This document shows positions 16,793 through 24,710 of a DNA stretch of 40,211 nucleotides, in pieces. Source of the stretch: Sulfurovum sp. (GTDB lineage Bacteria; Campylobacterota; Campylobacteria; Campylobacterales; Sulfurovaceae); assembly GCA_023955225.1 (NCBI GenBank), contig JAGSGJ010000016.1:1-40211 (forward strand). The letters are read 5' to 3'. The first letter of the stretch is position 1, and every line of letters starts with the position of its first letter. Made by a program: the position numbers and the translations under genes. Under the pieces are notes generated by a model, which searched no databases, was not told where the DNA came from, and saw only the letters and a program-made list of their open reading frames with translations.

Positions 16793-18169
16793 CTAAAAAA
16801 AGTAGTTAGCACGAAAAGTAACTTGATTTACCTGGCCAATTTGTCCTATGGCAGTTTCTGTTTCTTTTCCTGGAGAAAGAACAAACCATTCCATGGATAA
16901 TCGATAATTTTGCTTCATTCTTGTTCCAAAAGTTAATATGAACGTTTTCTCTTGATTATTGATGTCATAAAGTATTCCGGCTTTGATATCACTTGTACCA
17001 GAATCTCCAAAAGTAGATTGTACTCCACCAAAAATATCATTATCAAACATTTCAGAGAGATCTTGATTTTTCAATTTTGAATCATCAAAATAATCATATC
17101 GATAGTATTCCAAAAGTAATCGTACTTCCGATCCTTTAAACAACTCGGTAGGAAGGTATTCTATACCCAGCCCCATATGCATGTAGTCACTCATAGTAGG
17201 ATCGCTAATAACATCCGTATAAGCCATCTCAAACTTATAGATACTGTTGTCTGATGTAATAGTGGTATACCCAAGAACTTTATTCACAAGATATGCATTT
17301 TGATCAAGAGTGTTTGTGGGATCAAGTGTAAAATAGCGTTTATTATCATACCCGTTTTGAAGAATCAATGAGTAATCAACCTGTATATCGCCATAGTAAG
17401 AATCGTCATAGGTCAGATATACTGTTGGACGATGACGACTCTTTTCCGTTTTAAGCCTCCCGTCATAAGGATTGATACGGTAATTATAAAGATTATCCTG
17501 TCCTGGATAATTTTGTTCAACTTCTTCCAACTTAGCAATCATTGAAAATTTTGCATCTTCCGTTCGATACGTATACTCAGCGCTCAATGCCCCTAATTTA
17601 CTAGACATATCAAAAGAATCAGAAAGATAGTTCTTCGTGTTGAATACATCACTGATACTATAAGCTTCCATCACCCCCCAATTTTTGATACTGCGTCCAA
17701 AGCTCCATGTACTGTTGTCACTTCTTATTTTATAATAAAGCTCATTGAGTATAAAATAGCGACGATTTGAATCATCAAAATCATACAGTAATGCAATATT
17801 TGTTGTCAGTGTTCCACTGTCAAATGATTTAGAAAACTCACTGTATCCTTCAATCGCAGAGTTGTCAGAATATTCATCTGAAGAATTCCCATTGTAGATA
17901 ATGCCTATCTTTCCTCTAAATTTAATCTCCTCAAAAAAACCATCGACCTCTTCTGGTTCTTCTGCTGAGTATGAGACTTCCTCCTGCATCATTGAGGATG
18001 TATTTAAGTCTGTATCATCCAATTGAAGGTCATTGGCGACTGTAGGCGTATCTTGACCAAGTAACTTCGCATCATGCGCAGCCTGTGATTTTGATGTACC
18101 ATATCCCCAGACAGAGGAAGAGCAAAGCATAAAAGTAGTGATAAGTGAAACCGATTTTGATAATTGCAT
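16793..18169 (-). CDS. Outer-membrane beta-barrel protein (DUF1302-like)
   Basis: A 458-residue exported protein: a signal peptide (residues 1-22, SSSVWG), an acidic low-complexity linker (about 25-75), then alternating aromatic beta strands to a C-terminal Phe (FRANYFF), the usual outer-membrane signature. The GRSIKNWGVMEAYSISDVFN segment resembles the GRQ-x-x-NWG motif of DUF1302-type barrels that are found with RND/LolA-like gene sets. It starts 10 bases after the FadL-type gene and ends 7 bases before the RND gene. No ligand can be read from the sequence. Confidence 0.75.
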   Translation of the reverse strand: MQLSKSVSLITTFMLCSSSVWGYGTSKSQAAHDAKLLGQDTPTVANDLQLDDTDLNTSSMMQEEVSYSAEEPEEVDGFFEEIKFRGKIGIIYNGNSSDEYSDNSAIEGYSEFSKSFDSGTLTTNIALLYDFDDSNRRYFILNELYYKIRSDNSTWSFGRSIKNWGVMEAYSISDVFNTKNYLSDSFDMSSKLGALSAEYTYRTEDAKFSMIAKLEEVEQNYPGQDNLYNYRINPYDGRLKTEKSRHRPTVYLTYDDSYYGDIQVDYSLILQNGYDNKRYFTLDPTNTLDQNAYLVNKVLGYTTITSDNSIYKFEMAYTDVISDPTMSDYMHMGLGIEYLPTELFKGSEVRLLLEYYRYDYFDDSKLKNQDLSEMFDNDIFGGVQSTFGDSGTSDIKAGILYDINNQEKTFILTFGTRMKQNYRLSMEWFVLSPGKETETAIGQIGQVNQVTFRANYFF

Positions 18170-18179
18170 AATGAAATCT

Positions 18180-19490
18180 TTAAAAATGAATGTTTAAGCC
18201 GACACTGAATGTCAGTTGATTATTTGATGTAGTGACATCACCCAGCCCAACAGTTGTGGCACTTGCTGTCACATCTGGACTTGTAGCATAGACAATTGCA
18301 ATGTCCGAGCTAACGCTATGATTGAACTGATAACCAGCACCAAAACTGTAATGGTGGTCTGAGATAGCTGGAAACATCACATGATTAAAAGCATTGAGAG
18401 TGTCACCATTGGTACTTTGGTATGCCAATGGAAGGTTTGAATTTATGGGTGTATCATCATGACTTACCTGTATAGGGTTCTTAGCATAATTATATCCTGC
18501 ACGAAGTGAAAGATCATTCAAGCGATATTCGGCTCCAATAGCATACACGTTCTGGTTTTGCCAATTAAAATCTTTATATCCTTGCGCATCAGCCCATTGG
18601 ATATGTCGATAATCAGCAGTCAATGAAATAGTATTATACTTCCAATCGATACCAAAACCAATTTCAGCAGGCTGTTCAAGCGTATCGGAAAATACGTCAA
18701 AATTTGATCCGGGTGATCCATAACCAAACTCTGTCGAAATAGCTGAAAGCTGGTTTTCATACTTCATTGAGATGGCTGAGTGATACACAGCACCTAGTGT
18801 AATCCCCGAATCTACAAATTGATATGTTGCTCCCACTTCATATCCATAGCCTACATTTTGTGATATCCCATTATCTATGGGATGATTGGTAGCAAGAGGA
18901 ACAAAAGTAGTTACATCCCTGTCTGGAGCATTGAGTGACATACTCAATGTTCCAAAAAGTAGAACAGGAGCAACACCTATCGACCATGCGTCCTTTCGGT
19001 AAGCAATAGGTACAGATACTCTTAACATGGTGAGATTTGTTTTCATACTGTATAACCCAACATCACCGATGGAAGCGTCACCTATTGCTCCATCACCTTC
19101 ACTCCAGTTGGTTCCCATACCAGCAGTTCCAAAAATACTTCCACCGACTGAAAATCCGTTTTCAAGATTATGGGTTAATGCTACATAAGGGATAATATTA
19201 TGCTTTGAGCTGCTTGTTTCGCTCAAATCATTTAATCCACCGGTATTTGCAGTTTGAACATCAACTGTCGGCTGAAGATAAGTACCTCCAAAGGTAAATT
19301 CTCCACCTGTTGACTGAGTGATAAGTGCGGGGTTACCCGTTGCAGATGCTCCTGCAGTAAAATGAGTAATACCCGTACCTCCCATTGCGCGCTGAGCAAC
19401 GCCCAATGCTATCAGGTTATCTCCATTAGTTGCCAAGAGAGGGGTTAGACCTAAAATTGTAATCATTGATGATTTAATAAAAATTGACAA
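18180..19490 (-). CDS. FadL-type outer-membrane transporter of hydrophobic compounds
   Basis: A 436-residue FadL/TodX-family barrel that lets hydrophobic molecules cross the outer membrane laterally. The N-terminal plug shows the classic GVAQRAMGGTGITHFTAGAS pattern followed by GNPALI. The remaining strands are aromatic and Gly-rich and end in LNIHF. The start is a TTG at 19490, favoured because AGGAAAG lies 6 bases upstream and it leads into a full signal peptide; an ATG eight codons later has no RBS and would shorten the signal. It follows the LolA-like gene by 18 bases. Confidence 0.88.
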   Translation of the reverse strand: MSIFIKSSMITILGLTPLLATNGDNLIALGVAQRAMGGTGITHFTAGASATGNPALITQSTGGEFTFGGTYLQPTVDVQTANTGGLNDLSETSSSKHNIIPYVALTHNLENGFSVGGSIFGTAGMGTNWSEGDGAIGDASIGDVGLYSMKTNLTMLRVSVPIAYRKDAWSIGVAPVLLFGTLSMSLNAPDRDVTTFVPLATNHPIDNGISQNVGYGYEVGATYQFVDSGITLGAVYHSAISMKYENQLSAISTEFGYGSPGSNFDVFSDTLEQPAEIGFGIDWKYNTISLTADYRHIQWADAQGYKDFNWQNQNVYAIGAEYRLNDLSLRAGYNYAKNPIQVSHDDTPINSNLPLAYQSTNGDTLNAFNHVMFPAISDHHYSFGAGYQFNHSVSSDIAIVYATSPDVTASATTVGLGDVTTSNNQLTFSVGLNIHF

Positions 19491-19508
19491 AATATACTTT
19501 CCTAATTA

Positions 19509-20261
19509 TTAAGGGAAAATTGAGTTAGAAAAATCTTTATCGCTCAATCCCACTTTTATTTTTTGACTCGTCCAGTTAAGAATAGTCGATTTACCATTTT
19601 GCACATTTTTCATAGAGATTTTCAGTGCTCTCCAGATTCCATTTATTTTTTTATATTTTGGGAATGACCCAACTTTTAATAATGCACCATTTTTATCATA
19701 GTATTCAATTTTTTGTATAAGGAAATTTTTACTGTCTGACCACACTACTTCTTTGGAATATCCAGAATTTTTATCTACCGGAGTACGTACCGATTTATAG
19801 TTTTTTCTTCCATTTATTACAACACTTTTAGCATTTCCACTATATTTGAATTTTTTATAGTGTTGGCTCGAAAGATCTTCATAACTAAATTCACTTCCCA
19901 TAAAAGATCCTGATTTATTTCTAGAAACAATTCGTTTAGTTTTTTTAAGACCTGGCATATAAAGCCATTGATTGTCATTTTTATCCAAATGTTCATGTGT
20001 TAATAATATCGTCCCTTTGACATCTGCGGGTGAACTAAACTCAATAAGAGTTTTATCTCCATGGTTACCTTCAAGTTTTTTTATCGTGAGATTACGTTTA
20101 TTCATATCACCCATTGTATTGCTCAATAGCATTTCAACCTTTGATTTCTCGCTAATATAATGCGCGGTCGCCTCATGTGCTTTTTTAGAAATTTCTTCAT
20201 TACTAATAGCCATAAGATGGGTGGCAAAACCCAAAGACAATAAAGGAAAAATAATTTTCAT
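19509..20261 (-). CDS. LolA-like outer-membrane lipoprotein-sorting family protein (PF17131 type)
   Basis: A 250-residue periplasmic protein with signal peptide (residues 1-18, ending LMA). The core has WLYMPGLKKTKRI and the strongly conserved SGSFMGSEFSYEDL segment of the LolA_like family that typically accompanies MMPL/RND pumps. The LolA/LolB fold is a half-barrel that shields acyl or other hydrophobic groups, so a carrier role between the RND pump and the outer membrane is likely. It is the first gene of the operon, with RBS AGGAG 8 bases before the ATG. A possible minus-strand -10 (TATACT) lies at 20308-20303, without a good -35. Confidence 0.82.
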   Translation of the reverse strand: MKIIFPLLSLGFATHLMAISNEEISKKAHEATAHYISEKSKVEMLLSNTMGDMNKRNLTIKKLEGNHGDKTLIEFSSPADVKGTILLTHEHLDKNDNQWLYMPGLKKTKRIVSRNKSGSFMGSEFSYEDLSSQHYKKFKYSGNAKSVVINGRKNYKSVRTPVDKNSGYSKEVVWSDSKNFLIQKIEYYDKNGALLKVGSFPKYKKINGIWRALKISMKNVQNGKSTILNWTSQKIKVGLSDKDFSNSIFP

Positions 20262-20520
20262 TGTAAATACTCCTGTATAAATTTTAAATATAAATAGCCA
20301 TAAGTATAGTTCGAATTACTTAAATAATATCTATTAATATAATAATATTTACACTTGATGCAATATAAAAAAAAATTGAGACTAAAAGAGACAAATTAAT
20401 TGAATTCGGAGCAAAATACGTATATTTGTAGTTTCAAAAACCTATGTTAACTTTAAGAAAAATGCTGATAATGGATCAAATGATTTTGATAATTTTTTTT
20501 GATTAAAGCCTGCCGGTTGT
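20262..20520. other. AT-rich spacer holding the promoter of the RND/LolA operon
   Basis: 259 bases without a gene. The part next to the LolA-like gene holds its RBS and a candidate minus-strand -10 TATACT (20308-20303). The rest is A/T runs and short imperfect repeats with no hairpin I trust. Confidence 0.4.
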
Positions 20521-21447
20521 TTAATATTTTTTGTTCTTATAGACTAACAAATCTTTTTCGGTCAAATTATCTAACAGTGAAGACAGATGCCCATGAGACA
20601 AAAGTGTTATTTCTGTATCTTTGATTTGCTCAATTTCAGAAGAAAATCCATTTTTAGAAAAGAGTACATAATCAGCTATCTTTAGTTCTGATTTTTGGCA
20701 CTTCTCTTTAAGGGAGATAAGCATGTTTATTTTTGCTGCATCTTTAGAGTATTTACACTCACCTGCTAACATCTTTCCAGATTTTCTAATGGCCAGTATC
20801 TCTATTTGTACCTGTTTGTCATAGTATGAGCCAATTGAGATGATGGGGTCATCTGCAAACTTTGTGGCAACAGTCTGCTTTACGAGTTCTAACACTAAGA
20901 GGTTGCTCAATAAAATAGAAAAATTACCCCTCAACTGACTCCACTTTTCTTCAAATTCACTAAAGTCTCCCGTAGAGACACTCTTATAATAAGGTGAAAC
21001 AGTAGCAAACCAAAAACGCATAAAAGGTAATTCAAATAACACTCTGTCTGACTTTCCATCAGAACTTTTTAAAGGTTTTTCTACTGAGGTGTCAAACTTT
21101 AATAGACTTTTCATCTCCAGATAGTCCATAGCCTCTTCACCTTTGTCTCTACCTACTCTACCTTTTTTAAACACAGCATCTTCATGGCTCTCACCCAAAG
21201 CTATAATGGACAATAACATGTGATATAAAGCATTACCATGTGTAAAGCGTGTAATGCCGTTGTGGATGGGTTCATAGTTACCTAATACTTTTTCTTTTAT
21301 GAGTTCATCTACACTTTTTGACTTATCTATATCCCATCCCGTACCACCAAATACTGTAAAATATTCTAAAGCCTTATCAAAATCTCTGATATTGTTCTGA
21401 TACGCAAAAGAGCGAAAATGTTGTAAAAGTGTTGGACGTTTTGACAT
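20521..21447 (-). CDS. DUF234 (PF03008-type) protein, paralog 2, no ATPase domain
   Basis: A 308-residue paralog of the protein at 11309-12235, collinear in length. The two share MSKxPTLLQ at the start, PFMRFWF in the middle and TEKDLL...NKKY at the end. This copy keeps the ExK pair (E230 and K232 in AGECKYS), but the preceding Asp is Glu216 (VQIEIL). It has no P-loop. It lies upstream of and in line with the RND operon, 259 bases away, and is divergent from the SCP2-like gene. Function unknown. Confidence 0.72.
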   Translation of the reverse strand: MSKRPTLLQHFRSFAYQNNIRDFDKALEYFTVFGGTGWDIDKSKSVDELIKEKVLGNYEPIHNGITRFTHGNALYHMLLSIIALGESHEDAVFKKGRVGRDKGEEAMDYLEMKSLLKFDTSVEKPLKSSDGKSDRVLFELPFMRFWFATVSPYYKSVSTGDFSEFEEKWSQLRGNFSILLSNLLVLELVKQTVATKFADDPIISIGSYYDKQVQIEILAIRKSGKMLAGECKYSKDAAKINMLISLKEKCQKSELKIADYVLFSKNGFSSEIEQIKDTEITLLSHGHLSSLLDNLTEKDLLVYKNKKY

Positions 21448-21575
21448 AGGTTAGCCTTGTTTTAAGTATGTTATTATAGCTTAAAGTTAAACTTCGTCCC
21501 CATTCATAATGCACTAAGAAATACCGATATTATATAAAGTATATATATTATAATTATTTATATTATTTCATTAAG

Positions 21576-21591
21576 TATACATATGTATAAT
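21576..21591. promoter_or_regulatory. 14-bp perfect palindrome overlapping a -10 box
   Basis: TATACATATGTATA (21576-21589) is a perfect palindrome. It overlaps TATAAT at 21586-21591, a fitting -10 element 27 bases before the start of the SCP2-like gene. A dimeric repressor could bind here. The surrounding 120 bases are very AT-rich, so chance palindromes are more likely than usual. Confidence 0.4.
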
Positions 21592-21617
21592 ATGTCTACA
21601 TCAAAAGGAGTAATACA

Positions 21618-22133
21618 ATGTTAAAAAAAATAATCTTAGTAACAGCAGTAACAATTGGTTTGACAATCAGTGCCATATCAACAGAGTTCATGGATAAAAC
21701 TTGGGCAAAAAACATGTGTGATGCATGGAATAAGAGTTCTACACTCACATCAGGGCTTGCAAAGTGGTCTACAAATAATAAAGACCGAGGATATAAACTT
21801 ATCCAAATATACCGAACACAATGTGACACTGAAAGTAAAGTGCAACTTAATATTATCAATAAAGAGGGGAAAGCTCTTTGTACCTATGGTGGAAAACCAG
21901 ATGGCAAGAAAGTAGACACTGATGTTGATTATATTATGAATGCTGACGATGAAGACTGGACATGTATGGGTAAAGGATCATTTGGATGTGGTGCTATGGG
22001 TGCAATGATGTCAGGAAAATTAAAATTTGAAGGTCCAAAAGGAGAAGCAATGACAGTAATGGGTCCTTTTGGAGCATTCCTTGAACTTACTGGATCCGTA
22101 GAAGCTGTTAAGAGTCAAACCTGTCCTAAATAA
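21618..22133 (+). CDS. Exported SCP2-like (sterol-carrier-domain-like) protein
   Basis: A 171-residue protein with a signal peptide (residues 1-21). The C-terminal half resembles an SCP2 domain: an acidic D-x-D-W segment, then GAMGAMMSGKLKFEGPKGEA and a final hydrophobic helix (FLELTGSVEAV). SCP2 domains bind lipids and acyl chains in a hydrophobic tunnel. Cysteines at CDAWNK, CDTESK, CTYGG, CMGKGSFGC and CPK suggest disulfides in the periplasm. RBS AAGGAG at 21605-21610, 7 bases before the ATG. Its nearness to the RND/FadL/LolA-like operon makes a shared hydrophobic substrate plausible, but it is transcribed separately. Confidence 0.6.
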   Translation: MLKKIILVTAVTIGLTISAISTEFMDKTWAKNMCDAWNKSSTLTSGLAKWSTNNKDRGYKLIQIYRTQCDTESKVQLNIINKEGKALCTYGGKPDGKKVDTDVDYIMNADDEDWTCMGKGSFGCGAMGAMMSGKLKFEGPKGEAMTVMGPFGAFLELTGSVEAVKSQTCPK

Positions 22134-22135
22134 AG

Positions 22136-22170
22136 GTCTCTAAACTTCTCCAACACTCTCTTCACGTTAC
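22136..22170 (-). repeat. 3'-flank repeat, copy A
   Basis: Diverged copy of a short repeat seen four times between 22.1 and 24.7 kb. It shares AAACTTCTCCAACACT and TTCACGT with copy B on the plus strand. It lies downstream of the SRAP gene when read on the minus strand, and 3 bases beyond the SCP2-like stop. Confidence 0.45.
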
Positions 22171-22189
22171 GATGGTTTCCGTCGTAACG
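22165..22189. terminator. 11-bp hairpin between convergent genes
   Basis: CGTTACGATGG and CCGTCGTAACG pair over 11 positions (one wobble) around a TTT loop. It lies between the convergent SCP2-like and SRAP genes, which fits a shared terminator, but neither side has a T-run. It could instead be an mRNA-stabilising hairpin. Confidence 0.4.
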
Positions 22190-22220
22190 CATAGACTATA
22201 TTATTCTTCATTATGTTTTT

Positions 22221-22256
22221 ATACTTCCCCAAACCTCTCCAACACTTATTCACGTC
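22221..22256 (-). repeat. 3'-flank repeat, copy B
   Basis: Plus-strand ATACTTCCCCAAACCTCTCC followed by AACACT and TTCACGT. It ends 14 bases from the stop of the SRAP gene on the minus strand. Confidence 0.5.
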
Positions 22257-22270
22257 TTATAAACTTTTCA

Positions 22271-22972
22271 TCAAAAAAGTGTCGACTGTATAGGCTCTGT
22301 ATGTATTGCTTTTTTGATACAGTCAATGCTATCATTTTTTACACTATTTACCTTATCACTCACGGGAAAGAATCTCATCATATCGCTTGACAACGGCGTG
22401 TAAAGTCTATTTAGGTCACTATAAGTACTTTTATTGTCTAACCATAATTCCCATTCATGTGATTCAAGTATCACAGGCATACGGTCATGAAGGGTTGCTA
22501 TGAGGTCATTGGGTTCAGTGGTAAGTAAAGCACAAGTAAGTATAGATTTTTTCAGAGTATTGTCATACCACGATTCATAAATACCAGCAAATACAAAATA
22601 ATCATGGGTAGCCGATACTATAAAATGAGGTTTGCTCTTTTTGGTTTTAGCATCCTTTTCCCATTCAAAGTAGCCATTTACGGGGATAAGACATCTTCTT
22701 TGCTTGTATGCCTCTTTGAAACTACTTTTTTCATAGACTGTTTCACTTCGGGCATTGACTTGCATACTACGCCTTTCTTTTGCCCAGGAGGGTATCAATC
22801 CAAAGTGTGCATACGTATACACTCTTGTATTTGTATAGATAGGTATATCCAAGGTTGGTGCGATGTTGTATTGCTTATGTAATACACCTACATCATCTCT
22901 AAATGTGCCAAATTTCGTAGTTAACTCTGCTTTAAAAGCAAGATCAGTATATATACTTAACCGTCCAGGCAT
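22271..22972 (-). CDS. SRAP/YedK-HMCES family protein lacking catalytic Cys2
   Basis: A 233-residue SRAP-domain protein. YedK/HMCES shield abasic sites in single-stranded DNA through a thiazolidine link to Cys2. The rest of the active site is present: N73 and R75 in VNARSE, E103 in GYFEWE, and H162 in LHDRMP. The N-terminus, however, reads MPGR instead of the near-invariant MCGR. The start cannot be elsewhere: a stop lies eight codons upstream in frame with no other start between, and AAGAGAG precedes the ATG. The C-terminal tail ends IQSTLF. It might be a non-covalent DNA binder or an inactive paralog. Confidence 0.85.
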   Translation of the reverse strand: MPGRLSIYTDLAFKAELTTKFGTFRDDVGVLHKQYNIAPTLDIPIYTNTRVYTYAHFGLIPSWAKERRSMQVNARSETVYEKSSFKEAYKQRRCLIPVNGYFEWEKDAKTKKSKPHFIVSATHDYFVFAGIYESWYDNTLKKSILTCALLTTEPNDLIATLHDRMPVILESHEWELWLDNKSTYSDLNRLYTPLSSDMMRFFPVSDKVNSVKNDSIDCIKKAIHTEPIQSTLF

Positions 22973-23086
22973 ATGCTCTCTTTTTTTGATTTATTTGAGT
23001 TATCATACCACAACATTATATTTGTACAAATAGGATACATTTAATATAGGTAGTTATAAACTGGTTATAGACTATAAAGGAAAGAA
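22973..23086. other. Spacer between the SRAP gene and a broken small gene
   Basis: An AT-rich divergent spacer. AAAGGAAA at 23077-23084 is a good ribosome site for the ATG at 23087. I see no other signal. Confidence 0.3.
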
Positions 23087-23411
23087 ATGAATAGTACAAA
23101 AGAATTATTAGACTTATGTGATTATTCACAAAACGCAAGTACACTTCATAGAACAGATTAAGAAAAATTACTCTGAATTTGATAAAGTGGTAGAAGCACT
23201 ACTTGACCTTAAATCTTATCTACAACATAGTGATTTTTATATATCTTTAAAAGATGATTATGATTTAATAGAGATCAGAAATAATTTATATAATGAAGAT
23301 GAGTTACTAATGTTAGATGGAGATATTATTGTTTGGGCGAATCTACATAATATTGAGTTTTTGGAAAATCCTGATAATGTATCTATTTTAGGGTTTAGAC
23401 ATGATGAATAA
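23087..23411 (+). pseudogene. Small acidic protein, probably frameshifted
   Basis: The only good ribosome site (AAAGGAAA) serves an ATG at 23087 whose frame stops at 23161 after 24 residues (MNSTKELLDLCDYSQ...). The long continuation, 97 residues from a GTG at 23118 without an RBS to 23411, is in another frame and is acidic and aromatic (KNYSEFDKVVEALLDLKSYL, then LYNEDELLMLDGDIIVW). One indel between about 23110 and 23160 would join them. This looks like a broken or recently shifted gene; it could also be a real GTG-start gene. The C-terminal part recalls small immunity-type proteins, but I do not recognise the family. Confidence 0.4.
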
Positions 23412-23703
23412 GAAGCTTAGAGGTCATTACAAAAAACCATAGAATCAAACATGGCTATAAAAAATTCGAGGCTAATGTTATATATCTTTTCTCATGTTCT
23501 TCCCTAATTGAACATAAATAACATACCACATTTCAAAACCTATTCACCCTACTACCGACTTATTACCGACCCCGTCATTATCTATACTTCCCTCAACTTC
23601 TCCAATACCCTTAGACTTGATACAGAAGCCTTCTACGCAATATATCCCCATGATGAGCAGTGAGATTTCTAGACTCCAGAGCGATAATCTTTCAGCAAAT
23701 ACA
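23412..23703. other. Gene-poor spacer with one 3'-flank repeat
   Basis: 292 bases with no credible gene. It holds repeat copy C at 23584-23612 and, before that, a short direct repeat ACCGACTTATTACCGACC near 23555. The rest is unstructured AT-rich sequence. Confidence 0.4.
23584..23612 (-). repeat. 3'-flank repeat, copy C
   Basis: Plus-strand ATACTTCCCTCAACTTCTCC followed by AATACCC. It lies about 90 bases beyond the thioredoxin stop when read on the minus strand. Confidence 0.5.
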
Positions 23704-24132
23704 CTAAACATACTGCTGAACCCATTTGATGATCTGCTTGCTGCTGCGTGCTCCTGTAAATCTATCTATCTCTTTTCCATCTTTAAACACAAGTACAGCG
23801 GGGATGTTTACGATGATGATATTTGAATTTTGTGTTTGGGCATCGTCATTGTTTACTTTTAAAAACTGTGCTTGTAAGGGCATTGCAAGTGCCGCAGTTT
23901 CAAAATGTGGTGCCATCGTCACACAGGGACCACACCAAGGTGCCCAAAAGTCTACGATCACAGGTAACTCAGACGTTGCAATAAAATAGTCCAATATAGC
24001 TAAGTTTACATTCAATGGCTTGCTTTCCAATAGCGATGCATCACACACTTTACAATGTTCAGTAAAGTATGATACTTTCTGTTCTACACTGTTAACTTCC
24101 AGACAATGGGGACAAACAACTTTTATGTTCAT
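23704..24132 (-). CDS. trxC: Thioredoxin 2-like protein with N-terminal zinc ribbon
   Basis: A 142-residue TrxC-type thioredoxin. The N-terminal zinc ribbon has CPHC (residues 7-10) and CKVC (27-30). The thioredoxin fold follows with active site WCGPC in DFWAPWCGPC and the cis-Pro loop (NIPAVLVF, Ala in place of the common Thr). TrxC reduces protein disulfides and is usually tied to oxidative stress. It begins 22 bases after the truncated globin gene, so the two form an operon suited to oxygen or nitric-oxide stress. Confidence 0.92.
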   Translation of the reverse strand: MNIKVVCPHCLEVNSVEQKVSYFTEHCKVCDASLLESKPLNVNLAILDYFIATSELPVIVDFWAPWCGPCVTMAPHFETAALAMPLQAQFLKVNNDDAQTQNSNIIIVNIPAVLVFKDGKEIDRFTGARSSKQIIKWVQQYV

Positions 24133-24154
24133 AAACTAATACTCCATTATCTCT

Positions 24155-24541
<387 letters not shown>

Positions 24542-24668
24542 CCTATGCCTTTCTTTATACACTTATGCTTTGTATTGATCTACATGAACAAATCTTTATT
24601 ATTCAAAAACATTTACTTAGCGCGGTAATAGTGTACTATAGCAGATTATGTTTAGGATATAAATAGTC

Positions 24669-24700
24669 ATACTTCCCTAAATTTCTCCCTATGAATCTTT
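24669..24700 (-). repeat. 3'-flank repeat, copy D
   Basis: Plus-strand ATACTTCCCTAAATTTCTCC, the most diverged 3' half of the four copies. It lies 10 bases beyond the stop of the pseudouridine synthase gene on the minus strand. Confidence 0.4.
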
Positions 24701-24710
24701 CATTTTATGC

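Noticed and set aside
11309..21447. Composite transposon flanked by the two DUF234 genes
   Set aside because: They are not nearly identical at DNA level and no transposase, terminal inverted repeat or target duplication is seen.
23617..23989. Plus-strand open frames across the thioredoxin gene
   Set aside because: They are antisense to trxC, which has a full zinc ribbon and WCGPC site.
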